Source: Panax quinquefolius (taxonomy: Eukaryota > Streptophyta > Magnoliopsida > Apiales > Araliaceae). Taken from it: 64,000 nucleotides of DNA. Under the pieces are notes generated by a model that did not search any database, was not told where the DNA came from, and was given only the letters and a program-made list of their open reading frames with translations. Shown piece after piece: positions 24,406 through 35,717 of the stretch. The DNA lies in NCBI GenBank assembly GCA_020205615.1, contig CM035153.1, positions 93,028,792 through 93,092,791 of the forward strand. The letters are read 5' to 3'. Both the position numbers and the translations under genes were made by a program. Position 1 is the stretch's first letter; each line of letters opens with the position of its first letter.

Positions 24406-24870
24406 GAAGGATACAAAATTCGTTTGGAGCGAAGAATGCGAGAAAAGTTTCCAAGAGCTTAAGAGGAGACTTATTTCTAAGACTGTTCTAACAATACCAT
24501 CCGGTTCGGATGGATTTGTTATCTCAAACGATGCTTCGAGCAAAGGGTTAGGATGTGTTCTCATGCAATGTGGGAAAGTCATAGCCTATGCCTCATGACA
24601 ACTTAAAAAGAGTATGAGAGGAATTATCCTACTCATGATCTAGAGTTGGCGGCCCGATCGTTTTCAAGCGCTAAAAGATATGGAGGCACTATCTATATGG
24701 GGAGAAAGTGGAGATATATTCGGACCATAAAAGCCTTAAATATTTCTTCACTCAAAAAGAACTCAACATCTGGCGTGACGTTGGCTCGAACTATTGAAAG
24801 ACTACGACCACACTATTCATACCATCCCGGAAAAGCGAGCGTGGTAGTGACGCGTTGAGTAGAAGATCAT
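24406..24870 (+). pseudogene. Chromovirus RNase H, frameshifted
   Basis: Segments SFQELKRRL, IPSGSDGFV, a SNDASSKGLGCVLMQ stretch with active-site-type aspartate, and SYHPGKASVVVTR are seen across frames between 24440 and 24858. A TGA stop interrupts the serine-arginine block near 24596. Several differences look like short replaced patches rather than single substitutions. Confidence 0.78.
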
Positions 24871-26120
24871 ATGCGAGGAGCGAGTGCGATGATGTCAAGT
24901 ATACTCACAGAGCCAACTTTAATAGAAAAAGTTAAGGTTGCTCGCCAGCCAATCTTGCAGCCCGATGCGTTATGAATGAAGAAGAAAGTACAAGAAGGAG
25001 CTATTCCGGCGAGGATTGATGAAGAAGGAATACTTGAGTCCACTCTGAGACTTTGTGTTCCTAACGACTCGATTTGAAGTACAAGATTATGATGGAGGCA
25101 CACAATCGCCATTTGCAATCCATCCTGGAAGTACTAAAATGTATCGTGATCTTGACATACATTTTGGTGGAACAATATGAAGAGAGAGATTGCAAAGTTT
25201 ATCTCGATGTGTTTAACTTGCCAACGTGTAAAAGCGAAGCATCTTGTACCTAAGGGTCCGTTGCAACCACTTGAGATTCCGGAATGGAAGTGGGAACACA
25301 TTACTATGGATTTCATTCTGGTCTTCTTACGGTTTCTCAAGGCATCAATGCTATTTGGGTTATTGTTGATAGATTAACCAAGTCTCTCTTTCATTTCTTG
25401 CCGAAGCGGAGACTTATTCCTTGAGCGTCTTGCTAGTATATGCGTGAATGAGATTGTGAGGTTGCATGGCATGCTGTATCCATAGTTTCGGATCGTGACC
25501 CAAGATTCACTTCAAGATTTTGGGTTAGCTTGCAAAAAAGCTATGGGCACGGATTTGCGATTTAGTTCGACATACCATCCCCAAAACAGACGGACAATCG
25601 AGAGGACTATTCAAACTCTTGAAGATCTATTAAGACTCGTGTCCTAGACTTCAAAGGTAGTTGGGATAAGTATTTACCATTGGTGGAATTCTCCTACAAC
25701 AACAGTTATCAGGCAAGTATAGGTGTGGCTCCATTTGAAGCATTATATGGACGAAAATGTCGTTCTCCAATATGTTGGGATGAGGTGGGTGAAGCAACAT
25801 TGTTGGGACTCGAGTTAAATGCGATATTACTACCGAAAAGATCCAAATGATTCGACAACGTATACAAAACCGGCACAAGATCGACAAAAGAGTTATGCGG
25901 ATCTTCATCGAAAGGACGTGGAATTTAATGTGGGGGATCATGTATTGTTGCGAGTTGCTCCATGGAAGGGAGTTACAAGATTTGGGAAGAGAGGAAAGCT
26001 CGATCCACGATTTATTGGTCCATTTCAAATTCTTGACCGAAGTAGGAAATGTAGCCTATAGACTTGCGTTACCTCCGAGTATGTCTCGTGTTCATAATGT
26101 GTTTCACATATCTCATACTT
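24871..26120 (+). pseudogene. Chromovirus integrase, frameshifted
   Basis: The zinc-binding end is visible as CLTCQRVKAKHLVPKGPLQP (about 25213-25272), followed by IPEWKWEHITMDFI with the first catalytic aspartate. The second aspartate lies in the SDRDPRF region near 25488-25508, and the glutamate region follows HPQ...TDGQSERTIQ-like sequence near 25575-25610, in mixed frames. The C-terminal part reads FNVGDHVLLRVAPWKGVTRF (25924) and FGKRGKLDPRFIGPFQIL, then YRLALPPSMSRVHNVFHIS. At least four frame changes. Confidence 0.88.
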
Positions 26121-26393
26121 TGTAAATATGTGAAAGACCCGAACCACGTTATTGAGTTAGAACCGAGGGCGAGATAGCCAGAAGACTTAACGTATGAGGA
26201 GGTACTGTTAAGATCTTGGATAGGAAGGAGCATGTCCCTACGCTGTATGAAGGTCATACCACAAGTTAAAGTTTTGTGGAGGAATCATGCTATAGAGGAA
26301 ATGACACAGGAGTTGGAAACGGAAATGAAAGCGAGGTATCCTCACCTTTTCAAAACACAGTATCGTACATCAATTTCGAGGACGAAATTTCAT
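26121..26393 (+). pseudogene. Chromodomain remnant at integrase C-terminus
   Basis: VKILDRKEHVPTL and a VKVLWRNHAIEEMTQELETE segment (about 26205-26325) followed by KARYPHLF match the chromodomain-type tail of plant chromoviruses, a fold that in active elements directs insertion to heterochromatin. It is broken by frame changes. Confidence 0.7.
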
Positions 26394-26405
26394 AAGGAGG
26401 GAGGT
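26394..26405 (+). promoter_or_regulatory. Polypurine tract of chromovirus
   Basis: AAGGAGGGAGGT directly before the 3' LTR start TGTAAGACC. Confidence 0.85.
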
Positions 26406-29182
26406 TGTAAGACCCCGAAATTTTTTAAATAAAAGGAATTTCCTTTATTTATTATTTTGAAATAGTAAGGGTTGATTTGATTAATGTGGATAGTTAAGGG
26501 TTAAATACATAAATATTTCAAAATAAGCAAGTGGTTATAAAATATTCATTATCGTTGGGAATATTCGTTTGCTCGTGGAATATTAAATCTTGTGAATATT
26601 CGAATATTAAATGCGACAAAGCGACCATGTGTGGGCCCATAACGGAAAGTGATTGGATGAAGAAAATGACAAATATAAGTTGTTTTAAATAACGGCGTAG
26701 TTATTACTGATTAATCTTGTTGGAATACCCGGTGGTTAAAACACACTAATACGCTTTGTTGAACAAGTAGCTTTACGGTATTGCACCAATTATTGATTCT
26801 TACGTGAAGGCACTACTCAATAATGGTTACGATAATTCTTATTATAATATTTTATTGAGTTAATAATTCTTTGCGTTGATATTTTATATTCTTTGTTGTT
26901 TGAATAATTGTCATTACACATTATTTTTCATTATCGAAGCAATAATTCATATTATCTGAATAATATTATTAGATAACATTATTGGCAATGTCTAGAAAGT
27001 TACATCTAAGGAGAGGTTTGGTCATTTAATTGCGGCGCCATGAAGAAGAAATTCTTATTGGAAAGCCCCCTTTTCTGAGAACGCACGGTTTGTCGATATT
27101 GTGATTCTGTAATATTATTTGTGAATAATTAATTATTGATTTATATGATGAGGAAAATATTGATTTTATGTGGATATAGATGGAGAAAATTTTTAAAATG
27201 ACAATTGTTGAAAATTAATATTTTATCTTTTTCTGATAAAATAATTCATTTAAATATATTATTTTAATAATATATTAACGGTGATATTTTTACAATGAAT
27301 GTGGGATATATGAGTATATGAGAAGGAAGAGTATTTTTGTGGCATTAAATGTTTAACACATGTTTTGTGTGTTGGTGGACACAATTATTGACCGAAATTT
27401 GATTATAGCTTGTAAAATCACCCGTTTGTGGATTTCGGTCAATTTCTATTTGGAATATGGAAAAACTTTCTTCTGCAAAGTTGTAGAGAATAGAATTTCC
27501 TATAAAAACTCGCGAGATTCGAATTTTCTGATGAAAGGGCTATTTATTATGAATTATTGAAGTTCCGAAGTTCCGAAATAATTAATTTTTGGGAGTTTTA
27601 GTTAATTATTTTGAGAAAAACGTTTTTTGCAACTAAGTTGGCCTCACATGTGATTCAAATGGGCTGAGATCAGTTGTCTAAGGTGGGCTAAAGAAAATGT
27701 GAAAAATATATTAATATTATATTCAATTTTCTGTTTTGGTGTTCTAAGCATTTTCCTATAAATAGGGTGCTTAGGTTAGAATTGAAAAACACACCAGAAA
27801 CTGAAGTTTCTCTCTATTTCTCTCGATATATTGGCGTATTCTTGTGAGTATACTTTGAGTATTGTTAGACGGTGCAAGTTCCTTGAAAGACTATACCCTT
27901 ATTTCAGTAGAAATACTAATCTTTCGAGGTAAGGGATATTATTTTTTTTGTAATGATATTATTTCTTCAATATCATTATCTTTGAAATGTTGATCTGAAG
28001 TTTTTATCAAATTTAGAACTTTTTCATGTCGGGTTTACTATTCATGGGTTACTATTCATGAGTTACTATTCACGAGTTACTATTCATGAAAGTTCTTATT
28101 CACGAGTTACTATTCACGAGTACTATTCAAATGAAGCGTGAAGATGTTTTTGTGGAATTTCTATCTTTTGGTGTCGAAGTTACTATTCACGTATCTGCAG
28201 ACTATTCACGTATCTGACACTATTCATAGAAAAATAAAATTTCTTCTTTTTGTCCAAAATATCTATTCGGATACTAGCTCGATTGTATCCATGTTTTGAT
28301 CATTCTTGAATTTTACACCACTATGATTATTTTTGAGGTATTTTTTGGGCGTGGATAAAACCAAGTACGAATCCTTAATCCTTAATCCTTTGTCATTTTG
28401 TTTCAATTGGATTCGTTTCTTTAAAAAATATTTTTCATCATCCTCGGTCTTAAATGATGATATTATGGAATATCTTTGGCACATAGTGCAAAGATGAATG
28501 ATTTCTTAAGAATATCTTTGGCTGTAGTGCAAAGATGAATGATTTCTGAAGAATATCTTTGGCTGTAGTGCAAAGATGAGCAGTGTTTAAATGAACATGA
28601 CCAACTGATGAATATCTTTGGTCTCATAGTGCAAAGATGAATATTTGATTCGGATGTATATTGATTGATGTTACTGGGGATAAAAGATGAGCGATGAACT
28701 TTTAAATTCATACATAGAAGATAGTAGTTTGCATTCTCTACTTAACTCTTCTAATGAATTATTATTTCATTGCGAGTATTGATTTAAAATTTGTTGTCTA
28801 TTGTATTCTATTAGATTTTCCTGTTGAAGACTAACGATAATTTGTTGTATATTATCTTAGTCATAATATTCTTCTTGAGCTAGTTGAGCTCACCCTTTTC
28901 CTTTTTGTTCCATTTTTCTCAGGAGGCAAGAATATAGCGAGTACGAGTCGGGGTATGGAATGAAGGTTTTAGAAAGGATTGCTTAGTAGTCCTCACCATT
29001 TTTGTGAAATAATGTATCAATAAAGGTGATGAGGATTTATTTGAGTATAGATATTGTCTAGAAGATAATATTTGTATTCAAACTCACAGTTTTACTGTTG
29101 TAATAATAAAGTTGTAGTTGTTTCTGTACCATGTATTGACAACTCAGAATAGGTGATGTATACCTATTTTGGGGGCGTCACA
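26406..29182 (+). repeat. 3' LTR of chromovirus
   Basis: Starts TGTAAGACCCCG, ends TTTGGGGGCGTCACA, followed by the CTCAC duplication. TATAAATA at 27757-27764; tandem arrays at about 28030-28235 and 28460-28650. It matches the 5' LTR in long identical AT-rich runs separated by short patches of unrelated sequence. Confidence 0.93.
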
Positions 29183-29293
29183 CTCACCCATAATTTGATA
29201 GATCAAAGTTTGTCAGTGAGGCCACCGAAACACGATTCAAAACGATGATTAACAAAAAAAAACTTTGGTTTTAAAGCGAGGTTTGAAACAAGA
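29183..29293 (+). other. Host strip between two chromoviruses
   Basis: Begins with the CTCAC duplication and continues the interrupted Tat sequence for about 110 bases before the minus-strand element. Too short to assign a domain. Confidence 0.5.
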
Positions 29294-30349
29294 TAAAATT
29301 AGGTATCGTCACCCATCTTGGGTACACTCGCACTTACATGGTACATAAATTCAAATACAAACTTAATTATACATACGTAGTGTAACATCGACAATACATA
29401 AGCGAGAGTTCTAATAGGAATATTGTCATTTAGGCAATATCCATACTCGAGAGTCCTCATTACATTTATTGTCACACTTTATTTAACGAATAGTGAGGAC
29501 TACTAATGCTATCTTGGGACCATCACTCTTTTCCCACAGAGCTAAATCCCGGCTATATTCTCATTTCACGAAGAAACGGTGAAAGAAAGGGTGAGCTCAA
29601 CTAGCCCGATGAAATATTATATTATAACTAAGATAATGCGAATAAATTATCAATAGTCTTGACAATGTTAAGCGATAAAATACAATAGACAACCGGTTTA
29701 AGCTGCGGTGAATATCTGATCCATTAAAAAGTCAGTAGAAAATAAAATCTACTATCTTTTAGGTTTTAAAAGGTTTTCATCAATTTTTATCACTAAGACT
29801 CGGTTTAATGAATAAACCACAATATCTAATCATCCACATACCACGGTCGAGGATTTTCATCAAATTATCAATGGTCAAATGACTATCTTAGAATCACCCA
29901 CAGTCATAATCATACCAAAAACTATCCATCAACGCATTCACAGACCCTTTGGACTTTTGTCACATCATTTATATCAAGCCGATTTATCTTAGAATGATCC
30001 TGGTCATAATCATACTAAGTTCATCTATGCGTAAGCGAAGATAACATAATATAACATGAGGATGATGACAATGACATAATAATTCAATAAAACAAGTTCA
30101 CGAATTAATTTATTAGGGAAACTAATAACGTCCAAATTATCGACATGATCTTTGCTTTGTAGAGTAAAATTCAAGAATGCTCGGAAAAATATTTTCATTA
30201 AAAATCTTTGGATGAAGCGCAAATATCGAGGATATTCCACTAAATTCATGGAGTATAGAAGTCAAAATTTTAACCATTTGAGTATAATAGCGAATGAAAT
30301 AACAAAAGAAATCACCGTGCATGCGGTGCTTATGTAGGCGAGTTATTCA

Positions 30350-30640
30350 ACGAATAATAAATCTGAGAATAATAAAAAGCGGAACCGGTCGGTGTAAAAC
30401 ACCTGAAGACGGGATATTCGATAGAATAATAAAAGCGAGAATAATAAAAAAGCGGAACCGGTCGGGTGTAAAACACCTGAGAGAGCGGGATATTCGATAG
30501 AATAATAAAAGCGAGAATAATAAAAAAGCGGAACCGAATTAAAGGCGTAAAACCTGAACGAGGATGTTCAGCGGAATAATAAAATAATAGAAGAATGTCA
30601 CCAAGTATAGGGATTAGCATATCTGGAGTTATTCAACGAG
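30350..30640. repeat. ~70-bp tandem repeat in LTR
   Basis: Three to four units with AAGCGGAACCGGTCGG, then TGTAAAACACC and GGGATATTCGATAGAATAAT. Homologous array near 36770-37110 in the partner LTR. The 96-residue minus-strand open frame here is a by-product of the repeat. Confidence 0.85.
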
Positions 30641-31094
30641 AATAAATAAGAATGGAATAATATAAGGATTTCACCAAGTATAGGGTTATTAAGCATATCT
30701 GGTCGTGTATAGGGTATGCCACTTTTACGAGTTATTCAACGAATAATAAAGAATGGAATAACGAAGTTCTCTTCATGAATAAAAAAAAATAACACCCTTA
30801 CAGTACAACAAATAATATTCCCTACCTTAGAAGAAATTTGAATATTGGAAAAGTGAAGTAGCAAAATACTTTTCTTCTTTCTCTCTATAGTTTCTCTCTC
30901 TGAGAGTTTAGGTGAATTAAGTAAGAAATAATGAAGGAATGAGCTTTCTATTTATAGAAAAAGCGAGGGTGGCTCTTGAGTGTAATGAAGGGTCAAAATG
31001 ACTCTTGGTAATATTGAAGAGACAACTACTATTTGCGAGGGGTAATTAACCCTTGGAACAGAAGAAGAAGCGATTAACTCTTGGTAATATTGAA

Positions 31095-31375
31095 GGACAA
31101 CTACTATTTGCGAAGGGTAATTACTATTGACGAAGGTAATTACTATTGATAATTACTATTGAAGAAATAATTACTATTGAAAGGTAATTACTATTGGCGA
31201 AGGTAATTACTATTCACGAAAGTAATTACTATTCACAAAGGTAATTACTATTCACAAAGGTAATTACTATTAAGGTAATTAAAGGTAAATACTATTGACG
31301 AAGGTAATTACTGGCGAAGGTAATTCATTCAAAAGGTAATTACTATTCACAAAAGGTAATTACTATTGTGAAGGG
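31095..31375. repeat. ~20-bp GGTAATTACTATT tandem array
   Basis: About fourteen units of GGTAATTACTATT followed by a variable 4-8 bases. Homologous array at about 37545-37825. Units touch without spacers of constant size, so it is not a CRISPR. Confidence 0.9.
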
Positions 31376-32058
31376 ACTCTTAGATGATGACATATGGGCC
31401 CCCCCCATAAAATAATCAAACTTACCACAAGCGTCTCATATGAGACTCTTTATATACATCGAGGATTGAATAAATATTACCACAAATCATTTTATTTTTA
31501 ATCAACACATATTTAATCTTTCAACAATTATTAATCATTTATAACTTGTCGTCTCGATTAATAATTTAATACTATAACATATTATCTGAGATGATCTTGT
31601 GACAATAATTGAATCGATAATATAAGAGATATGATCACGACAATTCTTTGTAGCAATAATTGAGCATAGGTGAGTGACTTCTCACGTAAGCATCGATAAT
31701 CGATATCGTGTGCTCTCTTATCTGACTCTGGCGTATTCTTGTACTTTTACTACTAGGGTAGTTCAACGGTTTTGTGGTAACACCTCTGCTAGTTATTTTT
31801 TATAGAAAAATAATTTTGTGTTTTCTAACTACGACAATACTTAGTTATGGGGTCCACCATGATTGGTAGTCGTCTGAATATTCCCAAACAAAAGAATATT
31901 CCCAGAGCCAAAGCGAATATTTTATAACAACTTGCTTACTTTGCAAAATTTATAAATATTACCCACAACTATAACATTATATCAAATTTATTCCATAATA
32001 TTCAAAATAATATTTATAAAAAATTCATCTTTATTTATAAAAATTTGGGGTCTTCTGA

Positions 32059-32160
32059 CCTCCCTTCTTATGAAATTTAAGCCCTCGAAATTAGAGTGCG
32101 TACGATATGATAAAGAGGTGAGGATACCTTGAATACCTTTATCGTTAAAAATATTAAATT
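32059..32160 (-). pseudogene. Polypurine tract and pol C-terminal remnant, minus strand
   Basis: On the minus strand this reads a GGTATCCTCACC segment, an ATTTCGAGGGC segment, TTTCATAAG and then AAGGGAGGT before the LTR. It mirrors 26335-26405 of the plus-strand chromovirus, which fixes it as the end of pol plus polypurine tract. Confidence 0.7.
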
Positions 32161-34246
32161 CATCTTATGATCCAGCGAAGATATTCATTAACAATTCATC
32201 TTTTGCTTTCTGAGGCGAAAGATATACAAGCTGTAAAAACCAATAATCTTTGAGGCCTTGACTTAATAGTATCACGACCACGAATTATCCATGCACTCTT
32301 GGCCGAGGATATTATATTGTTTTCAATCTGATCATGATTATCTTAGAATAATCCTTGGTCGTAATCATACCAAATCTATCGATACTTTCTGACGAAGATG
32401 ACTTTTACCACATCCATGAATTAATATTTCATTCTTTGAGACTCATTTCGATAATTAATCCATATCATCGAATCATCCACCTTTCTGAGGCGAGGATATT
32501 CATTAGTATCACGACCACGAATTATCCATCCGACCACACTACCATACTACGAAAGAATAATCGTGTATTCATTAGTATCACGACCACAAATTATCCATAC
32601 TTTCTGACGAAGATAATCGTGTATTCATTAGTATCATCGACCCAAAAATTATCCATGCACTACTGACGAAGATAATCGTGTATTCATTAGTATCCGACCA
32701 CACAAATTATCCATACACTATGAAAGATAATCGTGTTTTTTCAATTACGGTTATGATTATCTTAGAACAATCCACAGTCATAATCATACCAAGTCCATCT
32801 ATTCACGTAAACCCACGATGACTTTCAACCTGATATAAGCGTGAGGATAATGATATAAAGAATCAATCAAATGAGATAAAGGATAAATATTAAACATTTA
32901 TAATATAATTTATCCGAGTTCAAGAATATCCCCATGTTATCAATCACTTAATAATCTCATAATCTAATATCATTAATATTATAACAATATTTTAATCACT
33001 TCTTAAATTTATAAACAATTTATCTCGATTGTTTACGCTTTACCATATAATGCATTTAATCATTCAAAAATGCCATACTCATAAGATATCATCACCAATT
33101 ATCAAATCCTCATCAAAAAAATCATCATCAAAATCAAATCCCTCATCAAAAAATATGCATATACTACATATAGGATTCTCTGCCATAAAATCCTATTTTC
33201 AACTTTGTTACTTCACATAACATATTTAACTCATATGTTAAGTAACTAAACTATTTTCATGAAAATACCAAATCAGTCCCAAAAATATTTCTTTTAAGGG
33301 ATTTAGCATAATATAGTCCCATGATGAAAATATATTTTTCTCGAATTTTTTAAATTCATTTACTATTTTTCAAAAATCAATTTCTAATTAATTCCTTAAA
33401 AATTAGCTACCTCAAGTTTAACTCCAAAAATTCCCAAATCTTGGCAGGACCTTACACATGTTAATGTGAGCCTCCAGATTTAAATTTCATGGTCATGGAG
33501 TTATAGAACTCCGGTTATAGCATTTTAAATCAAAAAAACCTAAATATTGAAATGGTCATAACTTGTTCATTTTAAGTCGAGAATGAGCTCATTTTTGGAC
33601 AGGAGGTACTTTATAACATATATTTTCATGTCCCAAAAGGCCAGAATTTTTCACATAAATTTAGTGGCCGAAACAGCCCTTAAAGTTTACAGGCGTTAGC
33701 GTTTTTGTAATTTGCAGCTTTGGACTCTTTTGCTAAATTCAGGTCCACACGAAAATCTCTGACACCTTTTCGGTGATTCCACTTGGATAAGCTACAAAAC
33801 TCATAGATCTAACTCTAGGACTTGACCACACTCAAAAATTCAAAATATAATAGGAGATATGGTCGATTGAATTTCATATTACGTTTTTACCAAAATCGAT
33901 TTTTCAACCCTTTGTGATTTCTAAGAAACTTTCATGTTTTCACATAATAACCACATAACTCATCATAACACTTACTAATACTTCATATACCCATGATTTT
34001 CATTAGTCCAATGCTTTTATTATGACTTTCATCATAATCCTCGTAAGCAGATCCTTTTAGTTGAAGAAATATTTGAGGTTTAAGAAATGGGTTTTTATCT
34101 TTGGGTCGATACAAAATTCGATTTCACGCTCTAGGGTAGGCTAGAAATCTTCAAGAATCGTCAAGAAATTTATTAATGATAGAAATATCATTCAAAGCTA
34201 CTACTCTTATCGAAGACTTGGATAATGCGTTACATTGATACCAAGC
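32161..34246 (-). repeat. LTR-like filler inside the second chromovirus
   Basis: No coding signature. Short repeats of GTATTCATTAGTATC with GACCAC and AATTATCCA occur at 32510-32720, and 33480-33900 resembles the middle of the minus-strand LTR at 7873-11679 (TGGTCATAACTTGTTC-type phrases). Probably a further nested, truncated LTR; borders not resolved. Confidence 0.4.
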
Positions 34247-35704
34247 TGTGACTTCTATCCTTTAACTTTAGATAGCACCTCACAATGATACCTATCAACT
34301 TGTCATCGTCATTCACGGCGTCGCCCTCTGAAAAATGCGGCTTGATGCATTCCACACAAGGAAGTCAACAACGAAAGGATCGGGGCTCTTTACTTATGGC
34401 TTGATATAACGATGATGATTAACTTTAGGGTTTGGTTACTTTGAATTAGTATAACGGGTTGGTTAGGAATATGAAAGCTAACAACCTTACAAAAAAAATA
34501 ATAAGTAGTTAATCAATCGTTTTCAAAAATTACCTCAAAAGCAAGTATTTTCAAAGAGATAAGATCGTGAAAGTGTTTATTTGAAACAACAAGATTAATA
34601 AGCGATGGAGGTAACGAGGTTTCTCCCAATGAAGTTTCGATAGATAAATCAAAGTCTAATTTTTTAGAGTCAAATTTAAACATTGAACACAACTAGGTAG
34701 AATAAAAGAGTGGGTAGAACTTGTATTGAATAAAGTATAGACTTATGAATAATTTATAATTAATTTACAAGTAATAACCCGTTCGGGTTTTCTCGACAAA
34801 CGCTCTAAACTTAAATTCACAAGAGTTTGACTTTACTATAGGGTACATTCCACCCTTAAGTGCTTCTTCACATTCTGATCCATGATTTGAATCATTATTC
34901 TCGATCCATATCGAATTAGGGTTGGCCGCTATACACGAGGTAATTAGAATTCGATGTTGGAATTCTCCAATTCTTGTCCAAAAGCAAAGTCCATTTCATC
35001 TATTTTGGCTTTATTGGATGGACGTCTTTTCTACACTATCAACGCGTTGTGCGACTTTTACCCATACATCGTCTATTCTCCTTCGTTCGATTGTTTCTTC
35101 TTTTTCGGTGATCTTTGATTTTTAAATTCTCGATTCCAACTTTAATATCTACACCTTACTGCAAAGCGTGATTTTGTTCGAGCATCACATATCGGGTAAC
35201 CCAATTTTGAATTGTTGTATCCCTTTGTTCCGACCAGTTTGCTTGTTCTTCACTTTGTTCTTACAGCTCACGAACACGATTTTGTAATTCTAAGTTTTGA
35301 TCATAAATTTCTTACAACCAATTCTCCTCGGGTTCCTCTTCTTCTCTCTTCTCTTCTTCTCTCTCTCGGTTTGCTACCTCTGCAACTAGCTCGGGTGCAA
35401 CAATTAATTAGTTCTTCATTCACTCGTGGATATCTCTAATTTGTTCCTCGTCGACCTTTGCATTAACTTTGATTAGTGATTAAAGGTGTCACTGCGGTCA
35501 CATTCACTCCATTGTGAATATTTTTTGGTTGCCCGTTTCAAACACTTTGCCACAACACGAGGGTTAATTAATATATCAAATATTATCCTATACTACGTGA
35601 GACCAATTAAATAACAAATAAACTTAGGTAGGTCATACTAGCGAAGAAATTCCCGTCTCTCCCCTCCTAGTTCTTATCTAGCATCTTAGCGGGATCATAT
35701 CCTA
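34247..35704 (-). other. Leader and possible gag of second chromovirus
   Basis: Homologous on the minus strand to the leader of the first chromovirus near 35590-35704 (GAACTAGGAGG, CCTACCTAAGTTTATTTGTT). Further left no domain can be named with confidence. GATACCAAGC next to TGTGAC at 34237-34252 looks like a second LTR-end and primer-site junction on the minus strand. Confidence 0.4.
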
Positions 35705-35715
35705 GCTCGATACCA
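35705..35715 (-). promoter_or_regulatory. Primer-binding site, minus strand
   Basis: Minus-strand TGGTATCGAGC next to the LTR end, the same altered initiator-Met type as at 21632. Confidence 0.7.
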
Positions 35716-35717
35716 AT

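Larger units (their letters stand above)
18788..29182 (+). mobile_element. Complete Tekay-like chromovirus (Ty3/gypsy)
   Basis: Two LTRs of 2843 and 2777 bases enclose 4.8 kb with primer-binding site, gag, protease, RT, RNase H, integrase, chromodomain remnant and polypurine tract. Both outer borders carry the 5-bp duplication CTCAC (18783-18787 and 29183-29187). The RT and integrase segments resemble Tekay/Del chromoviruses, and the C-terminal remnant is chromodomain-like. All coding parts are broken by frameshifts and stops, so it is structurally complete but inactive. Confidence 0.93.
29294..32058 (-). repeat. 3' LTR (minus orientation) of second chromovirus
   Basis: Left part begins at AAAATTAGGTATCG; compared with the other LTR the terminal TGTGGCGCCCCCC is missing. 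Right end (LTR start on minus) corresponds to the TGTAAGACCCC start but the first bases are altered. TATTTATA at 30949-30956 is the minus-strand TATA box. Contains two tandem arrays. Confidence 0.8.

Noticed and set aside
30330..30620. 96-residue minus-strand open frame with FYYS repeats
   Set aside because: It is produced by the ~70-bp tandem repeat in the LTR, and the partner LTR does not keep it open.
31095..31375. CRISPR-like array of GGTAATTACTATT
   Set aside because: Spacers are only 4-8 bases and similar to each other, the context is a plant LTR, and the same array sits in the partner LTR.
35212..35439. Hydrophobic 75-residue frame as a membrane protein
   Set aside because: It lies antisense in the leader/gag part of a minus-strand chromovirus with a CT-rich stretch; no start context or family likeness.
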